Positions 5,052 through 14,240 of a stretch of 32,210 nucleotides of DNA are shown here, piece after piece. The DNA comes from an uncultured Eubacteriales bacterium (lineage in GTDB: Bacteria > Bacillota > Clostridia > Oscillospirales > Oscillospiraceae). Below the pieces are notes generated by a model. It saw only the letters and a list, made by a program, of their open reading frames with translations. It was not told where the DNA came from and ran no database searches. The translations under genes were made by a program, and so were the position numbers. The stretch spans positions 1-32,210 of the forward strand of contig URDK01000026.1 in the NCBI GenBank assembly GCA_900546485.1, read 5' to 3'. Positions within the stretch are counted from its first letter, which is position 1. Each line of letters begins with the position of its first letter.

Positions 5052-7748
5052 TTAGTCTTCGATGTAGCGCATGATGATGGCTGCAGCCTGGGCACGGGTA
5101 GCGGTGGCAGTCGGGGTGACTGCGCCGTTCTCGTCGCCTTCGATGAGGCCTATGTCCATTGCCCAGATCATCGCATCCTTTGCCCAGCTGCTCACGCTGT
5201 CCGCGTCGGGAGCGGTGATGCTGCCGGAGATGGAAGGCTCACCGGCCAGACGGTAGAACATGGTGACGAGCTGCTCGCGGGTGATGGCCGCGTTCGGATT
5301 CTCACCGTCGCTGATGCCCTTGGCGACAGCCCACTCCTGAGCCTTGGCGTACCAGGTGGCGCCGCCGGTGGTGTCCACGCCCTCCATGCGGGCGAGAATG
5401 GTCCAGACCATCGCGCGGGTCAGAGTGGCATCGGGAGCGAACTCGTGGTCGTCAACGCCGTCCATAAGGCCCTTGTCGTAGACGTACTTGACAGCGTCAT
5501 AGTACCAGGCGGAGGCGGAGACATCGTAGAAGGGGAAGTCGGGGACTTCGGGCTCGTCCGGGTCATCCGGGTCTACGTCAGGCAGGTTGCCCCAGACAGC
5601 GGTGAAGGTGAGATCCTCTTCAACCTTGACTACTTCGCCGGCCTTGTAGGTGACGTCACCGCAGCGCCAGCCGAGGAAAATGTATCCGGAGTTGGAGGGG
5701 GTGGGTAGGGTTATCTCAGTGCCGGCGGCGACAAGCTTGGTGGCGTATTCAGTGCCGTTGGACTTGAAGGTAACGGTGTAAACGGAGCCCTCAGCAATGT
5801 TGTTCTCATACTTGACGTCGGGCTGGATGCTGACGTTCACAGGGGTCTTGTTGTCCTTGCCCGGCTCGCCGATGATGACGGGGTAGGAGCCGTTGTTGCC
5901 GGAGAAGGTGCAGCCGGAAACGGTGGCACCGTCAAGGCTGGTGTCGCTGCCGTAGTTACCATCGTCGCGCGCCTTGATGAGCAGGGCGGTTCCGCTGTTC
6001 GCACCGTTGTTGGTGAAGGTGCAGCCGGTGAAGCTGATGTTCTTGTAGCTGCCGTTCTTAAGGTTGATGTCCACACCGCACATCCAGGTACGCATGCTGT
6101 CGTTGGCAACCTTGTTGGGGTCAGTGCCGTTGTTGAGGAACTTGCAGCTGGTGAAGCTGGAATCGGTGAGCTTCTCGAAGTAAGCGCCCTTTATGTAGCA
6201 GTTCTGAACGGTGAGATTATTGGCGGTGACACTGACGGGGTTGTCGTTAATATCAGTGGTGTTGCCCGCGGGATTTATGCCGAAGTAGAGACCGTAGGAG
6301 AAGCCGTCGACGGTGACGTTGGTGAGCCTGAGGTCGACAACGCCAAAGCAGTCGTTATAGGTGCCGATGCCCATGTAGGAGCCGGTGCCCTCATACGCCA
6401 TGTTGTCGGAGCCCAGCATGCCCTTGAGCGTGAGGTCGGTGATGGTGAGGTTGTCGAGGTCGGCCTTGATGTGGATACCAGCGCACTCATTGGCGGTGAC
6501 GGTGTTGTTGTTGCCGTCGATGGTGATGTTGTTCTTGATCTCAAGCGAGCTGCTGATGGTGGTGTCCTTCAGCACCTCCACCGTCTCGCCGTCCCTAGCC
6601 TCGTTGACAGCGTCGTTGAGGGAGGTGTAGTAGAGGGTCTGGCCGTTCTTTACTACACTTGCAACAGCATTGTCAGAAGTGTTGGGGGTGACGACGGTCT
6701 TACCATCTATAGTGTCAGAAGTGGCACTTTTGGAGACATACGCAGAGACATCACTGCTGAAAGTACCGCCAGTGATAAGGGGATCGCCAGTATTCTTGCC
6801 GGCAGCCATTGCCTGCCCATGAACACCACTTCCACCGGTAAACGTACCACCGGAGATATAAGCTGTGGCCTTGGCATTGATGCCGCCGTCTCCACCGGTG
6901 TTGTCATTGCCGCACGAAACAGCTACTCGATAGGCAGATGTATAGGTGCCGCCAGAAATATGAGCTTCGACTTCGCCCTCTTCACCGGCTATGTAAAGCG
7001 CATAGAAAGAGGCGGAGCCATCGGAAGTGTGCTCACAGGTGGTGGTCTCGAACGTGCCGCCCTTTACCTCAGCATAACCGTTGTTTATAGCGAGACCGCC
7101 CTGCACGCCAGAAACGTTGCCGTCGTTAAAATACAGCGTTCCGCTGCTGATAAAGCAGTAAGCCCAATGCTTATTGCCATTCACATCTATAGTCTTATTG
7201 CAGGAGGTGGTTTCAAAAGTACCGCCATTTACCGTGATGACTCCATCGCTGTTGACGGCAGCACAGCCCCAGAAGTAGCCGCCGTTTATTGTGGCAGTAC
7301 CGCTTGCACGGTTATACACGGCGGCACCATCAGCGTATATGTGACCCTTATATGTGCCGTTCTCAATAGTAAGGGTACCAAAGTTGTTGATAGCACCAAG
7401 ACCTCCATAAATTGAGTTGGAGCTATCGATCGTACCCTCACCGGTCATCGTCAGCGTGCCGTAATTTACGAGCGGCCTGCCGGTGAAATCATCAGCAACG
7501 GTGATGCTGTAACCATTCATGTCGAGGACGATATTCTGCCCCTCCTGAATAGTGATGATATCATCCGTGGTGAAGCCGGTGATATTATCGGTCAGCTCTA
7601 CACGCGTTTCGGTGCCGTTGGCAGGAGCGGCGGCTATGTCAGCCTTGAGCTGCGTCAGGGCGGCATCGCTGTCCGCAAGCGCAAACGAAGGGAACAGCGC
7701 CAGTGCTATAATAAGCACCAAAGCGGCCGTAAAAAGTTTTCGCTTCAT
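5052..7748 (-). CDS. Secreted SLH-domain surface protein with beta-helix repeats
   Basis: An 898-residue exported protein. The N-terminus MKRKLFTAALVLIIALALFPSFALA is a clear signal peptide. Residues about 30-340 and 370-650 are rich in short repeats of the type NGGTF, SGGTY and TVSGCTF, as in right-handed parallel beta-helix (pectate-lyase-like or Pel-like) folds. Near 655-715 is an InlB-type Flg_new module (YIFLGWRCGD..YKAG...FTAVWG), then a PD-rich acidic linker. Three SLH domains span roughly 738-898 (FYDVSASAWYYDAV; WYAKAQEWAVAKGISDG; SSWAKDAMIWAMDIGLIEG), which anchor proteins to secondary wall polymers. GGAGGT precedes ATG 7748 by nine bases. The first half has lower GC than the C-terminal module. 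Its ligand is unknown; adhesion or cell-surface scaffolding is likely. Confidence 0.88.
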   Translation of the reverse strand: MKRKLFTAALVLIIALALFPSFALADSDAALTQLKADIAAAPANGTETRVELTDNITGFTTDDIITIQEGQNIVLDMNGYSITVADDFTGRPLVNYGTLTMTGEGTIDSSNSIYGGLGAINNFGTLTIENGTYKGHIYADGAAVYNRASGTATINGGYFWGCAAVNSDGVITVNGGTFETTSCNKTIDVNGNKHWAYCFISSGTLYFNDGNVSGVQGGLAINNGYAEVKGGTFETTTCEHTSDGSASFYALYIAGEEGEVEAHISGGTYTSAYRVAVSCGNDNTGGDGGINAKATAYISGGTFTGGSGVHGQAMAAGKNTGDPLITGGTFSSDVSAYVSKSATSDTIDGKTVVTPNTSDNAVASVVKNGQTLYYTSLNDAVNEARDGETVEVLKDTTISSSLEIKNNITIDGNNNTVTANECAGIHIKADLDNLTITDLTLKGMLGSDNMAYEGTGSYMGIGTYNDCFGVVDLRLTNVTVDGFSYGLYFGINPAGNTTDINDNPVSVTANNLTVQNCYIKGAYFEKLTDSSFTSCKFLNNGTDPNKVANDSMRTWMCGVDINLKNGSYKNISFTGCTFTNNGANSGTALLIKARDDGNYGSDTSLDGATVSGCTFSGNNGSYPVIIGEPGKDNKTPVNVSIQPDVKYENNIAEGSVYTVTFKSNGTEYATKLVAAGTEITLPTPSNSGYIFLGWRCGDVTYKAGEVVKVEEDLTFTAVWGNLPDVDPDDPDEPEVPDFPFYDVSASAWYYDAVKYVYDKGLMDGVDDHEFAPDATLTRAMVWTILARMEGVDTTGGATWYAKAQEWAVAKGISDGENPNAAITREQLVTMFYRLAGEPSISGSITAPDADSVSSWAKDAMIWAMDIGLIEGDENGAVTPTATATRAQAAAIIMRYIED
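5330..5357 (-). repeat. Inverted paralogous repeat, SLH copy A
   Basis: A 28-base exact match, in opposite orientation, to 30095-30122, inside the SLH region of the first surface protein. The wider C-terminal modules (about 5052-5700 and 29740-30400) are similar along their whole length. Confidence 0.85.
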
Positions 7749-7790
7749 GATTTTTAGACCTCCAAAAAAATTGTGTATACTGGCAAGCTG

Positions 7791-7819
7791 ATTGTACTAC
7801 ACGCATAGCTAAATAGCAA
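7791..7819 (-). promoter_or_regulatory. Promoter of the first SLH surface-protein gene
   Basis: On the minus strand TTGCTA (7819-7814), a 17-base spacer and TACAAT (7796-7791). It lies about 43 bases before the start codon. Confidence 0.75.
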
Positions 7820-7826
7820 CTATTAC

Positions 7827-7857
7827 TTGCCAGTTCATATTCCTGCATCGCTGTAAT
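7827..7857 (+). promoter_or_regulatory. Possible promoter of the FkbM methyltransferase gene
   Basis: TTGCCA (7827-7832) and TGTAAT (7852-7857) with a 19-base spacer, back to back with the SLH-protein promoter. The spacing is long, so this is a weak call. Confidence 0.4.
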
Positions 7858-7881
7858 ATGCTATAAGGGGAGCGTGATGCA

Positions 7882-8805
7882 ATGAATATGATAGACAGGG
7901 GCTTTACCGAGCTCGCATCTGAGATACGCTCGCTGGGGGAGAAGGAGCTCTATTACCGGATACGCCGCAGCTTTGACGCCGTTCCTGCCCAGACACGGAA
8001 AAGTTGCCAGGATTTCTTCAACCGCTTCGGATACTGGGGACGCCTCGACCCCGACAACGGAGTGTTCGACGAGATAGAGCAGAAGGAATTGGCACTTTTC
8101 GAGCATCTGGAGGAATACGTCTGGCTCTACGAGCACCTTGAGGACTACCGCTCAAAGTACACCCTCTACTCCATCCTCAGCAACTGGTACCGCTACGACT
8201 TCAAATCCACGGGGCTGACCAAAGAGTATATGTACGACGATTACTTCGACCTCGATATCGTCAAATGCACGCCTGATGAGGTGGTCGTGGACTTGGGAGC
8301 GTTCACGGGCGACACGGTGCTGTCCTACATAAAAAACTACGGAGAGGACTGCTACCGGCGTATATACTGCTACGAGATCACACAGGCGAGCTTTGAGCAG
8401 TTGGAGAAGAACCTCGCGGGCCTGCGGGACATAGAGCTGCGCCGCAAGGGCGTCTCCGACACCGAGGGGTACATGAGCATCATGGCGAATCCCAGCTCAT
8501 CGGCCAATCAGCTTGTCCCGGACAGCGGAGGTGACGTCTGCGTCACCACGCTGGATGCCGACATCGACGAGCCGGTGACACTCATCAAGGCCGACATCGA
8601 AGGCGCGGAGCAGCGCGCCATTGAGGGCGCACGGCGGCACATACTCAACGATCACCCAAAACTGCTGATATCCGTGTACCACAGCAATGAGGACCTGTGG
8701 CGCATCCCCCAGATGATACACGAGATATCCCGCGACTATAAATTCTACCTGCGCTATCGCGGTTCTCCCATCTATCCGACGGAAATAACGCTGATCGCAA
8801 TATGA
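7882..8805 (+). CDS. FkbM-family SAM-dependent methyltransferase
   Basis: A 307-residue protein. SAM-binding motif I is VVDLGAFTGDTV (about 134-145), and the downstream pattern CYEITQASFEQLEKN, GVSDTEG, TTLDADIDEPVTLIKADIEGAEQRAIEGA is the characteristic FkbM signature, including the KADIEGAE acidic motif. FkbM enzymes O-methylate sugars or other small hydroxyl groups, often in surface glycans. About 110 N-terminal residues ahead of the catalytic fold are helical and unassigned. GGGGAG precedes ATG 7882 by nine bases. It stands alone between an SLH-protein gene and the ppk gene. Modification of a surface polymer is a reasonable but unproven guess. Confidence 0.85.
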   Translation: MNMIDRGFTELASEIRSLGEKELYYRIRRSFDAVPAQTRKSCQDFFNRFGYWGRLDPDNGVFDEIEQKELALFEHLEEYVWLYEHLEDYRSKYTLYSILSNWYRYDFKSTGLTKEYMYDDYFDLDIVKCTPDEVVVDLGAFTGDTVLSYIKNYGEDCYRRIYCYEITQASFEQLEKNLAGLRDIELRRKGVSDTEGYMSIMANPSSSANQLVPDSGGDVCVTTLDADIDEPVTLIKADIEGAEQRAIEGARRHILNDHPKLLISVYHSNEDLWRIPQMIHEISRDYKFYLRYRGSPIYPTEITLIAI

Positions 8806-8807
8806 GC

Positions 8808-8838
8808 AAGGCCGGTCCCTTCTGGACCGGCCTTTTGC
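8808..8838. terminator. Shared bidirectional terminator
   Basis: AAGGCCGGTCC (8808-8818) pairs with GGACCGGCCTT (8824-8834), followed on the plus strand by a T-rich stretch. It separates the convergent FkbM and ppk genes. On the minus strand the T-tract is short, so its efficiency for ppk may be lower. Confidence 0.85.
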
Positions 8839-8839
8839 T

Positions 8840-10951
8840 TCACTGTTGCTTTTCGCGATGCAATAGCTTTGAGAAGAAGCTCATGGCCCGGTGCGGTATG
8901 GGTGCTGAGGCAGCATTTTCAGCTGCTTCATTCATAAGACGTTCCTGACAGTCAAATGGTTCCCCCGGACGCGGTAAAGTCGTATAACTGCCGTCGGGCA
9001 GGAGCTGGCGGGCCTTGACGTTGTCGGATAGACAGGCGTCCAGAATACCGTGCAGCTTTTTTCGTACGGAGGCGTCTGTTATCGGACAGGCCACCTCCAC
9101 GCGTCGGCGGGTGTTTCTTGTCATGAAGTCCGCAGATGAGATGTACATCACCTCATCGGCGCCCTCGCCGAAGCAGTAGATGCGCGAGTGCTCAAGATAG
9201 CGCCCCACGATGCTGATGACGCGGATGTTCTCCGTCTCTCCAGGAACTCCGGGCAGAATACAGCAGATGCCGCGCACGATGAGGTCTATTTTGACGCCCG
9301 CCTGTGAGGCCTCGCGCAGCTTACGGATGAGCCCTATGTCGGTGAGGGAGTTTATCTTGATGAGCATTCGCCCTGACTCGCCCTTGGCTATCTCGCGCTC
9401 CATGAGAGCAGTGAGACCGGAGCTCAGCCCGGAAGGAGCAACCAGCAGGCGCTCATAGCGGCCGTCGAGATTGGCAATGCACATGTTCTTGAAGAATTCC
9501 GCAGCATCGCGGCCTATTGCAGGGTCAGCGGTCAGCAGGGCAAGGTCGGTGTATTGCTTTGCGGTCTTTTCATTGAAGTTGCCGGTACCGACGTAAGTTA
9601 TGCAGCGTATTTCGCCGTGCTCACGCCGCGTTATGAGGCAGAGCTTGGAGTGTATTTTGTAATCCTCAAAGCCGTAGAGCACCGTGCAGCCCGCGTCCTC
9701 GAGCCTCTCGGACCAGTCGATGTTGTTGAGCTCATCGAAGCGGGCGCGCAGCTCGATTATTACGGTCACATCCTTGCCGTGCTCGGCGGCCTCGCAGAGA
9801 TAATCCACCAGCTTTGCCTTGCTGGCGAGGCGGTAAATGGTTATCTTGATCGAGATGACGGCCGGGTCGTTCGCGGCTTCGCGCAGCAGCCGAAGAAAGG
9901 GTGACATGCTCTCGTAGGGATAGGACAGCAGCCTGTCGTGACGCTGTATCTGCCGCGTCATACTCTCGGCCGGAGAGATACCGGCGGGCTCCTGCGGCTC
10001 AAAGGGCGGATAGCTCAACTCAGCGCGCCTTTCGGCGTCAAGCCGAGAGGGCAGGGAGTAGGCAAAGTCCAGGCACAGCGGCGCGCTTGTGACAAATATC
10101 TGCTCGTCGCTCACAGGGAGCCGTTCTTTGAGATAATTTGAAAAGTCCTTGCCTATCTCGCGTGAGAGCTCGAGGCGCACGGGCGCAAGTCTCATGCGCT
10201 GGCGAAGGGCACGGCGCATGGCTTTGCGGAAGTCGTCGCTGTCAAGGTCAAAGGCCTCGTCGTCGGGGTTTATGTCTGCGTTGCGTGTGACCCGAAAGAC
10301 GGCCTTTTCGAGCACGCGATAGTTTTTAAAGATGTCCTCGACGTGTTCGAGCAGGATGTCCTCGGTGTGGATGTATCTCAGCTCAGGGCCAGGCAGGTAC
10401 AGCAATGGTGCGAGTGCCTCGGGCATGGGCACGACCGCGAGCATCTCGCGGCCCTTGCGCTCAACCCATGCGCCGACGTGCAGGATGTTGTTTTTGAGAT
10501 GCGGGAAAGGGTGGAGGTTATCCACTATCTGCGGCGAGATCACGGGTTCCATGCAGGCGTCGAAGTAGCGTGCACAGTAGTCGCGCTCCTCGGCTGAGAG
10601 CGAGTCTGCGTCGAGCCGGCGTATTCCCTCGGAACGCAGCCGCTGACTGAGCAGGGAGCAGATGTGTTCCCGCTTTCGGTAGAGCGGCCGTACCGCCTTG
10701 TATATGGCCGCGAGCTGCTCCGCCGGGGTCATACCCGAGCGCACGTCATGCGCGTCCGGCTTGACATTTGCGAGGTCGAAGAGGCTGCCGACACGTATCA
10801 TGAAGAATTCGTCGAGGTTGCTGGTGAAGATCGCTGCAAATTTGAGGCGTTCCAGCAGCGGGACGGTGTCGTCAAGGGCCTCGGAGAGTACGCGGTCGTT
10901 GAAAGCAAGCCAGGAGAGCTCGCGGTCCTGCGTGTATGGTTGATCAGGCAT
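8840..10951 (-). CDS. ppk1: Polyphosphate kinase 1
   Basis: A 703-residue protein with the full PPK1 layout: N-terminal domain (RELSWLAFNDRVL), head domain, and two phospholipase-D-like C-terminal domains. It reversibly polymerises the gamma phosphate of ATP into polyphosphate. The two catalytic histidines are visible as His434 in YKIHSKLCLI and His588 in LEHSRIYCF, almost the same numbering as the Escherichia coli enzyme (435 and 592, from memory). The region SNLDEFFMIRVG near the N-terminus is diagnostic. ATG 10951 is chosen over the upstream ATG 10984 because GGAGG sits nine bases before it. The gene overlaps the end of the exopolyphosphatase gene by eight bases, so both are made from one message and are probably translationally coupled. 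Confidence 0.96.
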   Translation of the reverse strand: MPDQPYTQDRELSWLAFNDRVLSEALDDTVPLLERLKFAAIFTSNLDEFFMIRVGSLFDLANVKPDAHDVRSGMTPAEQLAAIYKAVRPLYRKREHICSLLSQRLRSEGIRRLDADSLSAEERDYCARYFDACMEPVISPQIVDNLHPFPHLKNNILHVGAWVERKGREMLAVVPMPEALAPLLYLPGPELRYIHTEDILLEHVEDIFKNYRVLEKAVFRVTRNADINPDDEAFDLDSDDFRKAMRRALRQRMRLAPVRLELSREIGKDFSNYLKERLPVSDEQIFVTSAPLCLDFAYSLPSRLDAERRAELSYPPFEPQEPAGISPAESMTRQIQRHDRLLSYPYESMSPFLRLLREAANDPAVISIKITIYRLASKAKLVDYLCEAAEHGKDVTVIIELRARFDELNNIDWSERLEDAGCTVLYGFEDYKIHSKLCLITRREHGEIRCITYVGTGNFNEKTAKQYTDLALLTADPAIGRDAAEFFKNMCIANLDGRYERLLVAPSGLSSGLTALMEREIAKGESGRMLIKINSLTDIGLIRKLREASQAGVKIDLIVRGICCILPGVPGETENIRVISIVGRYLEHSRIYCFGEGADEVMYISSADFMTRNTRRRVEVACPITDASVRKKLHGILDACLSDNVKARQLLPDGSYTTLPRPGEPFDCQERLMNEAAENAASAPIPHRAMSFFSKLLHREKQQ

Positions 10952-11849
10952 GGAGCAGCCCCTCCTTTTCGAGCATGTGTTCAAGATAACCCTCGCGCAC
11001 GCCGTAGCTGCTGGTGACGATGGTCTTGGCGCCGCAGAGCTCCGCCGCGGCGCTGAGCACTACCATTCCGGGAACAAGCGTGTGCACGCGCTCGGGCGCT
11101 AGTTTGAGGATACGGCGCATGAGCTTGCGCGGGTTGGCTTCGGCCTGCGCGAGCACGTCGCGGAGAAAGTCGGGCGAATAGCCTTCAGCCCCTCCGCCGG
11201 AGGCGAGATAGAGCTCATTGGCAGCGCGAACTGTGCCGCCTACGCCGCAGATGGGTTCGGGCACGAAGTCGCCCTTGGGCGGCAGAGCGGGGGAGATGAC
11301 CTTGATTGCTTCGGCGCGCATGTCGCGAAGCTCCTGCTTGTCGGGGATGACGCCGGAGACGAAACGGTTGAAGAGCGAGAGCGAGCCGAGCGGCAGGCTA
11401 CGTGCCGCAATCACCTCGCGCGAACGGAAGAAAACCAGCTCCGTGCTGCCTCCGCCTATATCCACGAGCACACCGGAACGCTCCTGCATACGGCTCACCG
11501 CGCCGCGATAGTCAAGAATAGCCTCCTCGCGGCCTGTGATAACATCAATTTTAAAGCCCGTCTCACGCTCTACACGGGCCACGATATCTGGAGTGTTTTT
11601 CAACCCGCGCAGCGAGGCGGTGGCGAAGGGATAGACGCGGCAGTCTGGCAGCAGCGAGAGCACGCCGCGGAAGCGCCGCAGGACGCCGAGCATGCGCTCG
11701 ATGCCCTCCTCTGAAAGTGCTCCGTCTTCGACAAAGCCGGCGAGTCCCGCCGTAGCCTTGCTGCTGAGCGCCTGCCTGAGCTGTCCGTCCTCAAGCGTAT
11801 AGATAACGAGACGTATGGTGTTTGAGCCTATATCAATAACGCAGTACAA
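10944..11849 (-). CDS. ppx: Ppx/GppA-family exopolyphosphatase
   Basis: A protein of about 301 residues, the short form of the family: just the two actin-like ATPase-fold domains, without the C-terminal HD-like extension of the E. coli Ppx. Motifs are CVIDIGSNTIRLVIY at the N-terminus and VLVDIGGGSTELVFF in the middle. It hydrolyses terminal phosphates of polyphosphate and, in some members, pppGpp. The only ribosome site, AGGAGG (11862-11857), is one base from ATG 11855 but seven bases from the in-frame TTG at 11849, so TTG 11849 is the better start. It precedes and overlaps ppk1, so synthesis and breakdown of polyphosphate are co-expressed. Confidence 0.92.
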   Translation of the reverse strand: MYCVIDIGSNTIRLVIYTLEDGQLRQALSSKATAGLAGFVEDGALSEEGIERMLGVLRRFRGVLSLLPDCRVYPFATASLRGLKNTPDIVARVERETGFKIDVITGREEAILDYRGAVSRMQERSGVLVDIGGGSTELVFFRSREVIAARSLPLGSLSLFNRFVSGVIPDKQELRDMRAEAIKVISPALPPKGDFVPEPICGVGGTVRAANELYLASGGGAEGYSPDFLRDVLAQAEANPRKLMRRILKLAPERVHTLVPGMVVLSAAAELCGAKTIVTSSYGVREGYLEHMLEKEGLLHA

Positions 11850-11896
11850 ATGCATGCCTCCTGATTTTGAACAATATATAGTATGATAGCCTGCGT

Positions 11897-11925
11897 ATAT
11901 AATATTTGCTCGAAATTTTCGTAAA
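11897..11925 (-). promoter_or_regulatory. Possible promoter of the ppx-ppk1 operon
   Basis: On the minus strand TTTACG (11925-11920), 17 bases and TTATAT (11902-11897). The surrounding 70 bases are very AT-rich with several overlapping -10-like hexamers, so the exact element is uncertain. Confidence 0.35.
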
Positions 11926-11943
11926 ATTACTGTAAACAGGCAG

Positions 11944-11976
11944 AAAAAATGGGCGCCCGGTCAGGCCGGACGCCCA
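11944..11976 (-). terminator. Intrinsic terminator of the GH112/ABC transporter operon
   Basis: On the minus strand TGGGCGTCCGG and CCGGGCGCCCA pair with one mismatch around a short loop, followed by six T residues (plus-strand A at 11944-11949). It lies about 60 bases after the phosphorylase stop. Confidence 0.88.
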
Positions 11977-12035
11977 AGTGCATGATAGTTATTTGCCGCT
12001 GAGGATTATGCTAAGCCGGATTTTATACTGTGCGC

Positions 12036-14207
12036 TCAGATTTCGTACCAGCGTATCTCATTCGCGCCGAGGCTGAGTTCGAAGGAGCTGCCGTCGCCGC
12101 GGTAGACGGTGGTCTGCTGGGGCTCGTAGGTGTTATTCACGACGCAGTACTTGCCGTTCTTCACAAAGGCGTGGACTTCAACGTTGAAGTTGCTGGAGAA
12201 CCACTTGTGCAGGCTGTCCTCGTTGTGCGCTGACCAGAGGATTGCGCGGTAGAGCAAACGGCTGTTCTCAAAGGTGTAGGGCAGACCAGAGATGTAGACG
12301 CTGCGGCCCTCGCCGAAGCCATTGGCGGCCAGCTGCACTTCCTTCTCGCGCTGGACGAGTATTTCCGTACCGGGCAGGGCGTACATGCTCTTTTTGCCCT
12401 CGCCGAAGTCCACAGGCTTGGTGCAGTCGGCGGTGATGAAGTGGTCGGGATGCTCGTCCCAGTTGTACTTGTCGTAGCCGAGAGTGAAGCCAGTCTCCTT
12501 CTCAACGCCGAGAACCTGGGCGAGCTGGATATAGCGGCCCTGGTACTGGTGGCCGGAGGGCTCGCCGACGCCGATGAAGCCGCCGCCGTTCCAGACGAAG
12601 GCCTTGATGGCGGAGCTTATCTCTGCGTCCTCCCAGATGGCGCCGCCGGTGTGAGCGGTATCGCCGTCGCCGACGTTGATTATGACGTCTATGCCCTTCA
12701 GGCAGTTCGGGTCGGCCTTGATGTCGTCAAAGCTGATGAACTTTACGTCAAAGGGAGCGCCCGAGAGCGCCTCAATGATGCCGGCATAGCTGTAATTCTG
12801 CTTCTGATAGAGCGCGTGGTGCACCATGTGGCAGCCCCAGGAACGGGCCTTGCCCCAGGAGTTGAGCACCGCGACGGTCTTGACGCAGTAGGGAGTGGTG
12901 CCCTTGATGTTCTCATAGAGCTCGCGGAACTCGTCGCAGACGGACTGGACGTAGTCGAGAAACTCGGGAAACTCACAGGCGAGCTTGAGATAGCCGCCAT
13001 AGCCGATGCGGTCGATGGGCTTGCGCAGGATCGCGCGGCGGGCAGTTACCCAGTTCTCCTTGGCCTCGCGTACGGGGTCGCCGCCCTCGTGGAAGGTGTC
13101 CGGGAAGAAGTAGGGGAGGAAGCGGCCCTCGGTGTACTTGACGCCGGGGATGTCCGAGATGAGGCGGAGAGTGGAGCCATTGCCCACGCTGCCGACCACG
13201 GCGTCGAGCCCGATGGTCTTGAACTCGTCCATATAGGGCTCGGTGCCTATCCAGTGGTCGCCGAGGAACATCATGGCCTCCTTGCCCAGCTCGTGGGTGA
13301 TGTCGACCATTTCCTTGGCGAGCTTCGCGACCTCGCGGCGCTGGAAGGCCATGAAATCCTTGAATTCCTTGCTCGGCACGCGGTACTGGTTGTTGTAGTA
13401 GCCCTGGTCGATTATGAACTCGGGGCGGAACTTGTAGCCGACTTCCTTTTCGAATTGCTCAAGTATGAAGGGGCTGACGCTGGCGGAGTAGCCGTACCAG
13501 TCAACGTATTTCTCGCGCTTGAGCTCGTCGAACACCAGGGTGAACTGGTGGAAGAAGGTGGTGTAGCGGATGACGTTCACGTAGGGGTGCTCGGCGATGA
13601 ACTTGCGCAGGCGCTCCATAGTGAACTTGTGCGTCTTGGGCTGACGCACGTCGAAGGTTATCTGGTGCTCAAAGTTGGTCCAGCCGTTGGTGACGGCGTT
13701 GTACATGTGCACCGGGTCCCAGATGAGGTAGGCGAGGAAACTGACGGAGTAGTCGTGGAAGGCCGCGGGTTCATCGATGACGACGCAGCCGGTCTCCTCC
13801 TCATAGCGCCAGGCGGCGGGATCCAGCGGCTTGCCCAGGGTGCGGTCCATGACTTCCCACCAGCGCTTGATGTCGTCGCGAGTGTTGACCTGCATCAGCT
13901 CGCGGCTGACGCCCTGCATGAGCTCAATGCTCAGCGGTCCGCCCGAGGCAGTCTTGAAGCCGGTGGATATGTAGCACTGCTGGACCTCGTCCGGATTTGC
14001 CTTTGCCCAGGCGTTGTCCTTGCGGGTGGTGTAGTAAGTGGAGTAGACCTTGGCGTCGACGCTCTTGAGCTCCTCGGGGTAGTCGGTGCCGTCACAGTCG
14101 CGGATGGCGTCCGCCCCCCAGCGCTTGAGCAGCTCAAGCGTTTCCGGCACGACGTCCACGTCGGTCGGTATTGTGACGCGGCCTTTTATACGTTCACTCT
14201 CGCTCAT
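12036..14207 (-). CDS. gnpA: GH112 1,3-beta-galactosyl-N-acetylhexosamine phosphorylase
   Basis: A 723-residue protein, the usual length of family GH112. The family phosphorolyses beta-galactosyl disaccharides: galacto-N-biose and lacto-N-biose in bifidobacteria, D-galactosyl-1,4-L-rhamnose in some clostridia. The motif MMFLGDHWIGTEPYMDEFKTIGLDAVVGS contains Asp317, which I believe corresponds to the catalytic acid Asp313 of the Bifidobacterium longum enzyme. The N-terminal KGRVTIPTD and the YWQ-free TIM-barrel core (RYTTFFHQFTLVFDELKREKYVDWYGY), then a Rossmann-like middle domain (VIINVGDGDTAHTGGAIW) and a beta-sheet C-terminus, agree with the known domain order. AAGGAGA precedes ATG 14207. 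It is last in the transporter operon, and a HexNAc kinase on the divergent arm favours the galacto/lacto-N-biose specificity. There is no signal peptide, so it acts in the cytoplasm. Confidence 0.93.
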   Translation of the reverse strand: MSESERIKGRVTIPTDVDVVPETLELLKRWGADAIRDCDGTDYPEELKSVDAKVYSTYYTTRKDNAWAKANPDEVQQCYISTGFKTASGGPLSIELMQGVSRELMQVNTRDDIKRWWEVMDRTLGKPLDPAAWRYEEETGCVVIDEPAAFHDYSVSFLAYLIWDPVHMYNAVTNGWTNFEHQITFDVRQPKTHKFTMERLRKFIAEHPYVNVIRYTTFFHQFTLVFDELKREKYVDWYGYSASVSPFILEQFEKEVGYKFRPEFIIDQGYYNNQYRVPSKEFKDFMAFQRREVAKLAKEMVDITHELGKEAMMFLGDHWIGTEPYMDEFKTIGLDAVVGSVGNGSTLRLISDIPGVKYTEGRFLPYFFPDTFHEGGDPVREAKENWVTARRAILRKPIDRIGYGGYLKLACEFPEFLDYVQSVCDEFRELYENIKGTTPYCVKTVAVLNSWGKARSWGCHMVHHALYQKQNYSYAGIIEALSGAPFDVKFISFDDIKADPNCLKGIDVIINVGDGDTAHTGGAIWEDAEISSAIKAFVWNGGGFIGVGEPSGHQYQGRYIQLAQVLGVEKETGFTLGYDKYNWDEHPDHFITADCTKPVDFGEGKKSMYALPGTEILVQREKEVQLAANGFGEGRSVYISGLPYTFENSRLLYRAILWSAHNEDSLHKWFSSNFNVEVHAFVKNGKYCVVNNTYEPQQTTVYRGDGSSFELSLGANEIRWYEI

Positions 14208-14240
14208 TGTGTTCTCCTTAGTTAAGAAAAGATTTGCGCC

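Noticed and set aside
12441..14225. A 594-codon open frame antisense to the GH112 gene
   Set aside because: Same reason: repetitive composition, no motif and no independent promoter or ribosome site, with a well-supported gene on the other strand.
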